A stretch of 64,000 nt of DNA from Beroe forskalii (GCA_011033025.1 WFMF01000066.1:372001-436000), one strand, 5' to 3'. Shown: positions 10,792 through 22,465, counted from the stretch's first letter. Notes: generated by a model from the sequence alone, not told the origin. Numbers and translations: made by a program.

Positions 10792-11146
10792 AGGGATCGT
10801 TTTATCTTGCGTTAATTTTTGTGCCAACCCCCTCTCCCCTCGTAATAAACGTTTAAAGCCCATTTCTCTTGAGGAGAATATTACGTAATCATGACTTACC
10901 CCTTTGAGTAGAAAAATGAAGAAATGGTTATGCATTAAAATTGATTATGTAATGAAAATATTGAGGTAAGTTTACGAAAAAATGGTGCTGAAAAAATGGT
11001 TTTTGATTGGTTTTTTGAAAAATTTGCTAAAAATAAGAAAATTTGTGGCAAAAATTGTGTCAAAAATTGAAATTTTGATTATGTAATCGTTTCATTTGAA
11101 AACCAACCCCCCAGGTGATCATTACGTAGCTATGTGAACGATCCCT
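10792..11146. mobile_element. Possible MITE with 10-bp terminal inverted repeats
   Basis: AGGGATCGTT at 10792-10801 is matched by AACGATCCCT at 11137-11146. The interior is AT-rich, non-coding, and carries ATTACGTA words near both ends. No clear target-site duplication was found, so this is tentative. Confidence 0.35.
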
Positions 11147-11770
11147 AATCTATATTAATAATTTCAGAGTGTTCGTGCATCTGTCTGTCTGTCTGGCTGT
11201 CTGTGTAAAATGACTATTTAAGAAGTGCATTTGATATTTTTGATCGTTTTTTCGGGAAAATCTTCTCCCAATTAAGGGGCTTATTACTATTTAAGGAAAA
11301 TTTGAATTGGACCATCCGTTGATTAGTTATTTGCATAATAAATATCATGCGTTTACTAATGCTAATATATGCTATGGAAAGGCAATATTATATAGGTGAT
11401 CTCAAATTACGAAGTATGTTGTGCGGTGCATTTCCGCGAATATCTGTAATCCTCGGTAAGCGGTAATGGTGATCCAATTACTTAACAAATTCCAAGATGA
11501 GATCATAAAGCAAGTAGCTGTTGGCTGCTGGATACAAGATGAACCAAAGGTATCAGGTTGATTGTTTCCGCGAATCTTCGCGGGCAAACGCTATAACAAA
11601 TAAACTGTTAGTGCAGAAATGAGGGATTCCCTTAGAATTGGGAAAAGGTCGAAAAAGTTGTGATATTGCTTAAAAATTTAAAGGGAAATGCTCGAAACGT
11701 TAAAGAAAAGGTCGCTTGAAGAGTCTGCAGTGGGTTTCTCTGATTTCTGAGGTACGGGAGGTTTGTTCAG

Positions 11771-12075
11771 GTGTGTGTTATGAGTGGAGAGGGGTGTGCT
11801 TTGAGTTGACAGGGGTCTGTTGAGTTGAGAGAGGTGTCTTATGAGTGGAGAGAGGTATAATATGAGTGGCGGAGGTGTGTTACGAGTGAAGAGGGGTGTG
11901 TTATGAGTGGAGAGGAGTGTGTTATGAGTTGAGGGGGGGGGGGTTGTTATGAGTTGAGAGGGGTGCGTTATGAGTTGAGAAGGGTGTTATATGAGTGGAT
12001 AGAGGTATAATATGAGTGGAGAGGGGTGGGTTACGATGAGATAGGGGTATGTTATAAGTTGAGAGGGGTGTGTTA
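11771..12075. repeat. Minisatellite, ~21-bp GTGTGTTATGAGTKGAGAGGG unit
   Basis: About 13-14 degenerate copies of a purine-rich unit containing TTATGAGTGGAGAGG or TTATGAGTTGAGAGG run without interruption. The reverse-strand open frame here is periodic low-complexity peptide and not a gene. Confidence 0.85.
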
Positions 12076-12403
12076 CCCGTAAGTAAGCCTATCAAACTCC
12101 TAAGAAAGTCAATGCAAGTCGCACTCCTAAGAGAGCCCGTCACACTCCTCAGTTACCCTCAGTTAGCATATTTAAATTACTATTTTGTCGCAAAGTAGAG
12201 GAAAATCAAAATTCTATCAAAAGATTATCGAAAACCATGCCAATCATAAATATTACCCCTCCGATGTATGATTAACCGGGCTCCAAATTAAAATTCCTAA
12301 CTTAGTTCTTTCAGTAAATTTGGTCATTTTCCAAGGTTAAATCATTTCAGATTCAAAAAATTACACTTTAACCTTTGAAAAAGAACAGAAAGTTTTAAAA
12401 TCG

Positions 12404-12520
12404 ATTATTCCCTCCCGTGGCTCAAACTCCAGTGTAATAATTATCGATATATCACTCCTTTGTAGAACTACTGCAAAGTGGCGGAATAATAGAGCAGAAT
12501 ATCTTATATATGAAGTAAAG
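12404..12520. repeat. Dispersed repeat, copy 1 (ATCGATATATCAC core)
   Basis: Matches 13573-13680 over about 100 bases: CCCTCCCGTG, AATTATCGATATATCACTCC, AGAACTACTG and GTGGCGGAATAATAGAGCAG are shared. Non-coding. Confidence 0.7.
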
Positions 12521-12522
12521 TC

Positions 12523-12700
12523 ACACGTGAATAATGTTTGTCTGTGCCGCCGTCCACAATTAAATTTGAGCTTGCCAAGAAAATAGCAAGAGAAACGAAT
12601 GCAAAAGGGAGAAATGAGGCGCCGTTGCTATGTAAACCAATTTTGCGCACGTGCAGATTATAATCAGTGCTATGCGAGAGCTTTCTATTACGCTACTACT
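12523..12700. repeat. Dispersed repeat family B, copy 1
   Basis: Strongly similar to 58631-58810. Both carry GTCTGTGCCGCCGT, then TTGCCAAGAAAATA, AAGAGAAACGAATGC, and AAAAGGGAGAAATGAGGCGC, GCGCACGTGCA. Origin unknown; no reverse transcriptase or transposase frame is present. Confidence 0.75.
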
Positions 12701-13298
12701 GTTAAATGCTGTGCTGACATAGTTTTTGAAACTTTGACGTTGTTTTACATCAAATTCTCAAGATGGAGAATGGACATAACTTGAACAACGGAGGATATTT
12801 CAGATGAATTGTTTTCTGTGGCAGAGTTTGGCAGATAATCAATGCTGAGTCGGTGATAACAATAGTAACTATAGTTTCGAAATTAGCCGTTTAGTTTACA
12901 AAAGTGTACAATTCAATCGAATCGAATATAGGTGTAGCAGATTACGAAGACAGTTCCTGGCCTGGATTAATTATGTAAACAAAACAAAATGGTCCAATGT
13001 CAGTATCAGTATGAGAATTAACATAGACTTCTTGCAATCAAAACGGAACGCTGGAACAAAACTCACATGGTTTAGCATAACTAAGACTAACCGACGCCGT
13101 TCTATTATCCACTCTGCTCCTTCATAAAATTGAATAATGATTTAATTGATGGCGTTACGAATAACTTTTGATCTAATTAGAATTCTTGATGCGGTAAGAC
13201 GTATCCAATCAATTGGAATGGTAGTTTTTAAAATTTGCGAACGAGGTGCTGCGTAGTTGTGTGATCTGTGTATATGCATGCCCAACGGGCCTGCTAGT

Positions 13299-13370
13299 CG
13301 TTAAATAAATTGTTGATTTTATGAAGGAGCATTCGAAAATCTATAAAAATTGCATTTCAATGGAGATCTC
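13299..13370. repeat. Dispersed repeat, partial copy (TTGATTTTATGAAGGAGCA)
   Basis: Shares AAATTGTTGATTTTATGAAG and the following AAAATCTATAAAAA with 13676-13722, the 3' part of the second copy of the same family. Confidence 0.65.
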
Positions 13371-13572
13371 AAATCTTGAAAAAAACCTGATAGACTGAAT
13401 ACGAAATTTTCACCCTCCTATTTTCATAAATTTGGGCCAAAAAGTAGTTTCTGTAGACTGTAGGATAAAACATATTTTCAAGATTTTTGCGTGGACGAAT
13501 ATACGATTTTTCTTCGTAAAGTGGGCTAAAAGTGTAAAAAAGGCAATTTCCAATATTTCTATAGTTCTAATT

Positions 13573-13730
13573 ATTACCCTCCCGTGCTCAAACTCGGACA
13601 GTGTGATAATTATCGATATATCACTCCTTTATAGAACTACTGTACAGTGGCGGAATAATAGAGCAGAATATCGTTGAATAAATTGTTGATTTTATGAAGG
13701 AGCACTCAAAATCTATAAAAACGTTGAATT
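13573..13730. repeat. Dispersed repeat, copy 2 (ATCGATATATCAC core)
   Basis: The longest copy of the family seen at 12404-12520 and 13299-13370. It joins both of those parts, so they are probably fragments of one element. Confidence 0.7.
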
Positions 13731-13786
13731 CATACGAGGGTCGTCAGACCCGAGTGGGAGGGAGTACTGTTTTGTCGGGAATAATA

Positions 13787-13889
13787 CAATTAACAAACTA
13801 ATGGATCGTGTGATATCGAAAATTGTCAAACTCGGCTGACGCCTCGTGTGATAATTTTCGATATCACACTCCCATTCGTTTGTTAATCG
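13787..13889. repeat. Inverted repeat, ~46-bp arms
   Basis: The left arm (CAATTAACAAAC..AATGG..GTGTGATATCGAAAATT) pairs with the right arm ending at 13889, with few mismatches around a short loop. The arms contain the same GTGATA..TATCGATA..ATCAC theme as the dispersed repeat at 12404 and 13573, suggesting a related foldback element. Confidence 0.75.
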
Positions 13890-14084
13890 TACATTATATT
13901 TCAATACTAGCCAAACTGTGTTCGTTAGGTATTCAGTTTCGCTGAACATAAATCATTAAAGTACTCTGGTATGAACATTCCGATCATCGGCAATCGGCAT
14001 GCTTGATTGGGTACTGAGTGGTGTCAGAAAAAATCTGTGGCTATATATAAGCCACCGGACAGACAGAAACCATAAACCGACAGA

Positions 14085-14689
14085 CAGATATATATTTATT
14101 TATTTATTTATTTATTTATTTATTATTCCATCTATCTATCTATCTAATTTACTCCATCTATTCATCTTATTCCATTCCATCTATCCATCTACCCATCTAT
14201 TCATCTATTCATTCCCATCTATTTATTTATCTATTTATTCCATTTCCATTTCCCATCTATTCCATCTATTTCCATCTATCTATCCATTTCATTTTATCTC
14301 ATTCATTTCCATCTATTTTATTCTATTTATCGATTTATTCATTTATCTCCATCTCCATTCATTTATTCCATTCCACTTCCATTTCATTTATTTCATCTTT
14401 ATTTCATTTATTTCATTTCCATTTCATTTCTATCTATTTTACTTCATTTCCATTTATCTATCTATCTTACTCCATCTATCTACTCATCTACCCATCTATC
14501 TTTACCATCTATCTACTCCATCTATCTTACCTACATTCATTCATCTATCTACTCCATCTACTCATCTATCTACTTCCATCTATCTATCTACTCCATTCAT
14601 CTACTTCATCTATCTATCTATCTGATCTATCTAATTACTCCATTCATCTATCTATCTATCTATCTACTCCATTTCCATTCATTTACTCC

Positions 14690-14722
<33 letters not shown>

Positions 14723-14795
14723 ATTCATTCATCTACTCCATCTATTCCATTCATCCATTCCATCTATCTATCTGATTTTATTTCCATTTATTTAT

Positions 14796-14830
<35 letters not shown>

Positions 14831-14909
14831 ACTTCCATTTCCATTTATCTATCTATCTATCTATCTATTTATTTCCATTTCATTCTATCTTTACTTCCAT
14901 TTCCATTTC

Positions 14910-14955
<46 letters not shown>

Positions 14956-15455
14956 TTCCATTTCATTTCCATTTATCATTTCCATTTACTTCCATTTCCA
15001 TTTTATCTATTCATTTATCTATCATCTATTTTACTTCCATTCATCTATCTATCTATCTACTCCATCATTCCATTCCATTTCATTTCCATTTCATTTATCT
15101 ATTCCATCACTTCCATTCCATTTCATTTTATTTCCATTTCATTTCATTTATTTTATTTCCATTTCCATTTCATTTCATTTATTTCATTTCATTTACATTT
15201 CATTTCATTTGTTTTATTTCCATTTTATTTACTTCATTTCATTTCATTTATTTGTTCCATTCCATTTTACTCCATCTATTCATTCATCTATCATTCATCT
15301 ACTTCCATCTATCTACTCCATCTATCTACTCCATTTTATCTATCCATCTTATCTATCTATCTACTTCCATCTATCGACATCTATCTATCTACTCCATCTA
15401 CCATCTATCTACTTCATCTACTTACTCCATCTATTTATCTTACTCCATCTATCTA
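14085..15455. repeat. Long compound microsatellite (ATCT / ATTT / CATTT)
   Basis: About 1.4 kb made of ATCT, ATTT and TTCCATTT-type words, interrupted but with no unique sequence. The long open frames through it (Ile/Tyr/Leu/Ser/His-rich peptide) come from the absence of stops in the repeat and are not genes. Confidence 0.95.
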
Positions 15456-15555
15456 NNNNNNNNNNNNNNNNNNNNNNNNNNNNNNNNNNNNNNNNNNNNN
15501 NNNNNNNNNNNNNNNNNNNNNNNNNNNNNNNNNNNNNNNNNNNNNNNNNNNNNNN
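15456..15555. other. Assembly gap, exactly 100 N
   Basis: One hundred Ns inside the tetranucleotide tract, a conventional size for a gap of unknown length. The tract length is therefore undetermined. Sequence from 15556 to 16085 is AT-rich and shows nothing coding. Confidence 0.99.
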
Positions 15556-16085
15556 CTTCCATCACTATGTATTTTCCCTGATGATGAAGAAAATAGAAAT
15601 GACTGACCACTCTTTTACTTTCATTATAAATCGCAATTCAATACTAGATAGTGCTAGATTAAATAGTAATATAATAATAAAGACTAAAGTACAGGCACCA
15701 GTAATTCTTTTTGAATTTTGAAATCATCATTCATCATAAATACATAATCAACAGCGCTATGTTGAATAATTTTCAAAGTCTCGTAATTATTATTATTATA
15801 AAGCTGGATTAAATAATAAAAAAGTTTATGATCTTATTCCCGATATAATTGGAACATCATAAGAATGGTATCTGCTCCTGTCCCTCTTACAATCAGCTTC
15901 GTGCCAAGCCAGTCTGGTCATGTAGCACACTGAATCGTGCTTAAACCTATCTGAAAATGGTTGAGTGAAAACCCCTGAGGGGCACCATCAAGGGTTTGAA
16001 ACAATAAATTTATGAAATAATAAATTTATGAAACAATAAATTTATAAAAAATAATAAATCATCATTTTTCATTTTACAGCAATCA

Positions 16086-16301
16086 TCATTTGCATTTATG
16101 GGACATTGTTCCTAAAACCGCCATCTCACCTTGTGCCATGGGATGTATAAAGAGGACTATCAGACAAACCATTCCACCAAATGTCAGAATGAGAAACACA
16201 TTCGCAAGAACGCTCTTAACCATAGCAGCATCCATAATACCACAGAGGAGCTTTGGTTTTCCAACACAGCCGTCTTGAGGGAAGACGAATTCGTATTTCA
16301 A
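16086..16301 (-). CDS. Possible exon of a small membrane protein
   Basis: A 71-residue minus-strand frame contains one strong hydrophobic segment (VFLILTFGGMVCLIVLFI, about residues 35-52) followed by HPMAQGE. The CAAG/GTGAGA junction inside it, after MAQ, reads as a good splice donor, which would make this an exon and not a complete gene. No partner exon was found in 15556-16085, and the region upstream to 17283 shows no other coding signal. No family recognised. Confidence 0.25.
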   Translation of the reverse strand: MKYEFVFPQDGCVGKPKLLCGIMDAAMVKSVLANVFLILTFGGMVCLIVLFIHPMAQGEMAVLGTMSHKCK

Positions 16302-17283
16302 CTTTTCAAGTTATCATCGTGTAGTAGGTAGCTCTGCCATTGTCTGCAGATATTGCTGTCTCAAAATGTTGGATGGAAGCATGCATTGGACAAAATCTTA
16401 ATAAGAAAAACATAATCTTGATAAGAAAGTTCAAGAATCAATATTAGAATATCAGGCATATTTTGTGCAACCAGAAGTCAGTACCCGCATGAGTTTTTAA
16501 TGCCATTCACTTCAGTAAAACTCATTGAAGATTTATAGGAGATAAAGAAAAAAAGGTACTCGAATTTTCGGAAACCAATTCCAAGAATAATCAGGACTTA
16601 TTAAATTATCAGCTTATCAAGATTAAAAACCAGCATCTTATGAAACAAAAAATTAAAAAAAACAAATCTTTACTGTAATCATCAACGAAAAAAATCAATG
16701 CAAATTTAGCCAATCAATGAATGTATAATATAAAATAGAGTTGATAAGTAAAAGTATGTATTTGAAGAATAGATCAGTAATGCTCATTTTTAGATCTTTG
16801 AATTATTTCTTGCAGCAGGCATTGAATAATTTCTTGCATTATTGAAATCTGTGCAATACCTTATCAAATAAAAACATCAGCACAGTGCACACTATTAACA
16901 AAAGAATTGTATAATACAGCTACTGTATGGTCACATAATAATAACATTGCAATTCATACTGTAGAGAAAAAATGTAGATTTGATTAATATAATTGCCATG
17001 GCCAATATAATCTAAACATAGCGATACATTTTGATCATGTGCTTCAGAGAACAAAAGAGCACATGGAGCCATAGTGATGCTCTATTGTTATGCTATTACA
17101 GGCTTGACAGAATTAAGCTCTAGATTTGCTCACCTCTGTAATATGGCAGTCCTTTGTGAGATTACTCCGTTTCAATTTGGTACTGTCATTCCATAAGACA
17201 TATTTTGTTTTACTAAATATACCAGTAGATTTCTAATTTGGCACCTTTTTTTGTTATCAAGGTATATAGCTCGAAGCAAATTA

Positions 17284-17745
17284 TAATTAATAAATAATAA
17301 TAATAATAATAAAGCACACATTTATAACCCGCTTAACCATAATTAAGAAACTTAATTCTCTAGGCAACTAAGCGGTAACTTTTTAGAGGCATTCCACAGC
17401 CTTTGAGATCCTAAAAAGAAGCATATTCTAAATCTAAACAGTATTTTCAATCCCAACATATATTTTAAGATGATCATTTAATAGCAAATTAAAATTCGAG
17501 TTCAATATTGTAAGTTGTACTATTCACATCCTCTGCAAATGCACGTTTGAAGAAATGAGTTTTAAGAGCTATTTTGAAAGCTTCAATATCTGACATTGAG
17601 CGTAATCTATAAGGAAGATTGTTCCATATCTGGGGAGCTGACAAACTGAATGCACCAGTGGTCTTAACGCATCGTGGCAGTGGTGGATGATTAAGGAGGT
17701 AAAAGTCATTATCAGCTCTAACAGTCACCAATCTAAGCAACGTTT
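17284..17745 (-). mobile_element. 3' end of a non-LTR retrotransposon (CR1/L2-like clade)
   Basis: The frame at 17489-17740 reads RCVKTTGAFSLSAPQIWNNL, then PYRLRSM and IEAFKIALKTHFFKRAF. This is the characteristic tail found C-terminal to the reverse transcriptase in many CR1/L2-type LINE ORF2 proteins. About 200 bases downstream the minus strand ends in a TTATTATTATT tract (17287-17310 on plus), a usual 3' tail for such elements. The RT and endonuclease are missing, so this is a strongly 5'-truncated copy. It begins about 10 bases after the stop of the DXO gene on the same strand. Confidence 0.75.
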
Positions 17746-17750
17746 CACCT

Positions 17751-18785
17751 CTATTTTGCTGGATGCTTTAAGCGCAGGGTCTTTACTTTTCCAATTAATT
17801 CATTTTCCTCTGTGCTATTTAAAAACTCCTCATACCAGATGGGTAAATATTTTTCCGGGCTCTTAGTTAAGGTTAAATTGTTACTGCCTTTATATTCCAA
17901 TACCCATGTTTCATTTGCATCAGGTATAGAGGTGAAGATGCAATCAATGACATCATGAAGGAAACCAAACATAGCATTTGCCTCCTGGACTTTTAAATAT
18001 TTGCCAACTACATGTGCCATAGGAACCCTACTTGGCTCACTTGTAATCAAGCCATGTTTGTCTTTCATCCCAAAATAAAGGGTATCAACTCTTCCCAAGT
18101 AAGATTGTAACCATGTAAATGGAACCTTATTTCTAAATTTATTAGGAAAGCATGTTTTTATCTCAATGAATTTTCCTTTAGATGATATAGCATCTATCTC
18201 AGCACTCAGCAAGACATTTTTGTTTCCAATTCTACCCTTTAACATGGTGTAGCTGGACTTTATTCCAGGTTTTTGATTTAAGATTGATGATTCAAACTTT
18301 CTGCCCCAGTAAGTGTTCTGGATACACCAGGCATCACCATCATCTCCTTCATTGTCAGGTTTTCTCATGTAGAGCTTTTTGTTCAATTTACAAACTTCAA
18401 ATTTCCACGGATTTTTAAAGTTATTATGGTTTGTGTACCCTATATCTTTAAGAAGACCACGCTGGGTTATGACATCAGCATCAGACAGTGACTGGTAACC
18501 AATTTTGCTTTTATGAATCCATTTCAATACTTTTTCTGACTGTGGAAAAGTTGTTTCATCATGATAAGCCTGATCAATATAACTTGGATCATAGCCTTCA
18601 TTTAAATCTAGTGGCAGCTTTAAACTATTCAGACGAGGAAATGCAGATGAGTCACACTGAACAAATTCTCCTTCTGTGTCAATAGAAAAATTTCCCACTT
18701 GAATTGGTTGATAGTCTGAATAGTTTTGTAGACTGGAATAGTGAGAAATTCCTTTGATGTCATAAATTTTACTGTTCCTAATCAT
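17751..18785 (-). CDS. DXO: Decapping exoribonuclease DXO/RAI1 homologue
   Basis: 344 residues. The N-terminus IQVGNFSIDTEGEF and LPLDLNEGYD resemble the DXO opening. The catalytic core is in order: WGRKFE (160-165, motif II Glu), SAEIDA (195-200, the E-h-D metal-binding motif), FIEIKT (206-211, E-h-K), and WLQSYL (225-230, motif V Gln). The C-terminal LPIWYEEF (314-321) is also typical. DXO/Rai1 enzymes remove incomplete, FAD- or NAD-type 5' caps and degrade RNA 5' to 3'. The acidic metal ligands and the Lys are present, so activity is plausible. The motif I arginine region (near 118-135) is not obviously conserved. TTCAATTCAG directly before the ATG resembles a splice acceptor, so an upstream exon is likely. 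The frame ends just where a LINE tail begins, so the native C-terminus may be altered. Confidence 0.85.
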   Translation of the reverse strand: MIRNSKIYDIKGISHYSSLQNYSDYQPIQVGNFSIDTEGEFVQCDSSAFPRLNSLKLPLDLNEGYDPSYIDQAYHDETTFPQSEKVLKWIHKSKIGYQSLSDADVITQRGLLKDIGYTNHNNFKNPWKFEVCKLNKKLYMRKPDNEGDDGDAWCIQNTYWGRKFESSILNQKPGIKSSYTMLKGRIGNKNVLLSAEIDAISSKGKFIEIKTCFPNKFRNKVPFTWLQSYLGRVDTLYFGMKDKHGLITSEPSRVPMAHVVGKYLKVQEANAMFGFLHDVIDCIFTSIPDANETWVLEYKGSNNLTLTKSPEKYLPIWYEEFLNSTEENELIGKVKTLRLKHPAK

Positions 18786-19477
18786 TCCTGAATTGAAATT
18801 GTTATATATTCAATTCAATAATTAAGCAAGAATCTGAGCTACCTCAGTGAATGAATGTGATGCATTATCACAATTATATGCGAAGTCTGAAATTCTGGTA
18901 AGCTGTCAAACTGTAATGTTGCTGTAAGACCATTTAGAAGTATAGATGCCAGATATAACATTAATAATTAATTGATATGTTAAATGTTTTAAACTTTACA
19001 GCACTACTAAATATAATAAAGTTATTGAAAGTTATTGAAAGTGCTGATTAATCAATTTTTAGAAAAAAAAAACTGTTTTTTGCATCTGACAGCATTCATG
19101 CACATTCAATTCTTCATAACAAAAGTTCAACTTTTAAAACTTTTAAAACTCCTGGAATTCTCTTTATTACAGTATTTGTATTCAATTTTAAATTATTACT
19201 GCTGCTTGAATTATTTTTGACTAAAATTTGAGCAGGTAGACGTATGTCCAATGACACCCCCTAAGGGGAGAAAGTGACGAAGTGATCTGAAGCAACAAGA
19301 TCCAGAGGAAATTACTACTCAGCTCTGAATTCGGTTTGTTACTGATTTTCATATGCTTACCATGGGTTCTTTCTTTGATTCAGTTCAGAAAGATAGCTCT
19401 TTCCTTAAACCACATGGAAAAAGATTAGAGGGTTTAGTAGAAATAAAACTGTAACTGTTCAATTGCTAAAGGATAAG

Positions 19478-20338
19478 ATGGACAAGGATAAAATGGCTCA
19501 CATCATCTTGAAGTCATGGAGAGAACTGAAGAATGTAGCATTACTGCAGAATGCAGTAAGTGTAGTTGATTTGAGTCAAAAGGAGAGCAAGGAAGCTGGA
19601 AATAAAGTCATACAGTTACAAGATGAGTTATTGTCCAGTAAGACAAATCAGATTAATCAATTTCAGAAAATGGTAGACAGTCAGCTCAAAAACACCATTA
19701 AAACAGAGATGAAGAGCTATAGTGATGCAGTGAAGAAGGATGCTGGAGAAAATCTTACTATCAGGAACATCAAAACTGCTGTGAAAGACATAGTAAAGAA
19801 TGCATCAGAGGAGAGGGAGAAAAATGTTATACTTTTTGGTGTTCCTGAGGAAGCGGATGAAAACTTGAAGGAAAAGGTTGATGAGATATTCAATGTCATC
19901 AATGTCAAGCCAAGATTTGTTGCAACTCGCTTTGGTAGGATTGAAGGCAAGAGGCCTGTCCGCGTAACAGTGGACAAGACTGATACTGTATTTGAGGTTT
20001 TGAAAGTGGCTAAGAATCTGAAGCAGAATCGAGTCTATAGTAATGTATTCATTGGCTTGGATAAAACACCAGAAGAACGGGCTGAGAGGAGAAAGTTAGT
20101 ACAGGAATTGAAGAAAAAAATTGCTGAACATCCCAGGAAGAAATTCTTCATAAAAAGGGGTGAGATTCATTGTTCAGAGGATAATGTAGAAGCAGTGTCA
20201 TCTGAGCAGAGGGTTAAAGCTGAACGAGAAGAAGTTTCAGGGGCTAAGCCTAGGGTGCATCCTCCTCCTTTCCAGAGGGTAGCATCCACTAGAAGGCCTG
20301 CATTCTCTGAGACGGAGGTAGACAGTTCGGACTATTAA
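19478..20338 (+). CDS. Non-LTR retrotransposon ORF1-type protein (coiled coil + RRM)
   Basis: About 286 residues from the first ATG. A charged, heptad-like segment (about 30-100) is followed by EREKNVILFGVPE and KPRFVATRFGRIEG..RPVRVTV, the RRM-like signature of L1/CR1-type ORF1 proteins that bind LINE RNA. A basic C-terminal part follows (ERAERRKLVQELKKKI, RKKFFIKRGEIHCSE). The frame is intact, but no endonuclease/RT ORF2 follows: 20339-20611 is non-coding and then runs into AT repeats. It is therefore an orphan ORF1, either a dead LINE fragment or, less likely, a co-opted gene. Confidence 0.75.
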   Translation: MDKDKMAHIILKSWRELKNVALLQNAVSVVDLSQKESKEAGNKVIQLQDELLSSKTNQINQFQKMVDSQLKNTIKTEMKSYSDAVKKDAGENLTIRNIKTAVKDIVKNASEEREKNVILFGVPEEADENLKEKVDEIFNVINVKPRFVATRFGRIEGKRPVRVTVDKTDTVFEVLKVAKNLKQNRVYSNVFIGLDKTPEERAERRKLVQELKKKIAEHPRKKFFIKRGEIHCSEDNVEAVSSEQRVKAEREEVSGAKPRVHPPPFQRVASTRRPAFSETEVDSSDY

Positions 20339-20609
20339 AGTAATTGGTCTAGCAATTAGTTTAAACTCAGTGGATTTGGATAAACAATTTTTTAATCATT
20401 AAATGTTATGAATGGATCAGATAAAATGACGCCTGATGATGTCATTTACCGACTGATCATCATAAAAATGACATATCAACTATGAACTATTCAGTTTAGT
20501 GTTTGAGATCCATGCATGAGCAGTGAAGGATATCTGTTTTCTCTAGATTTGTTTTATCTGCTTTCATTACCACACGTTAAGGCGGAGCCTTTGATCAAGG
20601 CATTTAGAG

Positions 20610-20611
<2 letters not shown>

Positions 20612-20704
<93 letters not shown>
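20612..20704. repeat. (TA)n microsatellite
   Basis: Uninterrupted TA alternation except one TT near 20669. It flanks the 116-bp unit at 20707-20822. Confidence 0.97.
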
Positions 20705-20706
<2 letters not shown>

Positions 20707-20708
<2 letters not shown>

Positions 20709-20820
20709 CTTTACAACACTACTTTATACAATCAAATTTGAGTATGATCCTTAGAAGATGTAATTTATCGAAGTTCCAGATCAGTTAAATGTTGTATCAT
20801 TTGAGTCCTGTTGAATTTTG

Positions 20821-20822
<2 letters not shown>
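20707..20822 (-). repeat. Penelope terminal-type repeat unit, inverted copy
   Basis: Reverse complement of 33327-33429: both share TTTCAAAATT..ACAGGACTCAAATGATAC, then TTTAACTGATC, TTCGATAAATTACATCTTC and CAAATTTGATTGTATAAAG. It is bounded on both sides by (TA)n. Partial copies are at 22509-22572 and 33441-33474. Confidence 0.75.

Positions 20823-20890
<68 letters not shown>
20823..20890. repeat. (TA)n microsatellite, left flank of the TIR element
   Basis: About 34 TA units directly abutting the TIR at 20891. A similar tract (22471-22508) abuts the other TIR. Confidence 0.97.
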
Positions 20891-20896
<6 letters not shown>

Positions 20897-22465
20897 AATT
20901 CCACGACAATGTTTACCACAGGTCAAAAATTCAAGATGGACCTAAGGTGATGAAATTTTGTGTTTAGTTAGAAGAGATCTGTAACTTTCAGGAACAAAAA
21001 CCGTTTGTGAATAGTCTCATCAGTTTTACGTGAGATTCAGTCAAACTTTGCTACAAATGTGCATTAATAACAGTCAATTTTGAGACTTTTTCGACCATAT
21101 AATATCTTGACAAATGTGCAACTTGATGTGCTGCAAAACATTTGCGCATATTGTTTGGAACCCTAACAGCATTGTCGTGGTGTATTGGCTCTTAAGTACT
21201 TCAAATGAAGGAGATATTTCATTTTAGTCTGTAGCTCAAACGTTGTGAATTACGTAACGGTATAGTACTAAAGTTTTATTACTCCTGGACTATCAAGTCC
21301 TTTGTCTTGAAATTTTCATTTCAGGAGTTTAGTGGGTATATCTTGACACTGAGACAATTCGTTTTGCTCTATTTTTACCCCTGAATGAGATAAAGCTGAT
21401 GTGAATTACGTAACGTTACGTAATTCACAAATTTCAAAGTATGCCATTTAATTTCAAAATGCCTCTATTCTGCAGCTATTAATATAAAATTGATTGGGAT
21501 ACGCTTCAAGTAACCAAAACTATCAATTTTGTATACATACTGTCATTCGTTGTCTAAGGCTGTCCAATTTAGCGGTTTTCAAAGATGCATCAGGGACAAG
21601 AAAGTCAACAAAACGATCGTTTTTACAGTTATCCATATCAATAACATGTCATTTTGAGACTTGAATGTATTTCAAACAATAAAAAAGAGTTTGGCAGCGT
21701 TATGAGGTTATTATGAACAAAAATGACCAAAATCAGTTGTGAATTACTTAACAAATAATGTGAAATGTTTCAAATTCATGATTTTTCAATACTTAGCACT
21801 CTAAATAATGAAAATCAGTGGCCTTTCACTAATCACAGTCGATATTTAATGAAAGTATGAAGAATTCGCCCCTTATAGGTTGTGATTGATGATTTCTGGT
21901 AATTCACATTTTTGAAGCATGATAATTCAATTTTAAATAAATAAATCTGTGATTCAAGCAATGCCTATGACTTATCTTCATTTGATGACAATCTGAAAAC
22001 CAAATGACACAATAAAGTGAAGCAAAATTACAATTGTGACGTAATGAATGTGTCTCGTGAATTACGTAACACAAAATTGTGAATTACGTAACAGGAGAAA
22101 AGTGCTTGGTACAGATCCAAAATAGGAACTAGTAAATAAGTGGTTATTTTTCTGAACATTTACCCCCCTAAGAGCTATGACTGGCACAATCAAAAGAGCA
22201 CTGCATTTCTGTTTTGAGCTGAAATACCCCTATCAGATTTTCTTAGTGTGAAAGTATGATTTAGCCCTGTGGAATTACGTAACGCTTTTAAAACACTCTC
22301 ACAAGAAACCCTTTTGATCTCTAGAAATAATATTTCTATAGGATGTAGATAACTTCCTGAAGTATTGGATGAGCCAAAAATGGGGTTCCTTGATGATAAT
22401 TGTTGTAACTGTTGAGCAATTTTTGTCAAATATTAGACGTTTTGTGAATTACGTAACGTGGAATT

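Noticed and set aside
13999..15721. Long plus-strand open frames of Ile/Tyr/Leu/Ser/His-rich peptide
   Set aside because: They lie entirely in the ATCT/ATTT microsatellite and even cross the N gap; the openness comes from the repeat lacking stops.
20430..20475. CTGATGA core suggestive of a hammerhead ribozyme, known from Penelope-like elements
   Set aside because: No GAAA core strand or compatible stems nearby, and it is in the LINE ORF1 3' flank and not in a Penelope terminal unit.
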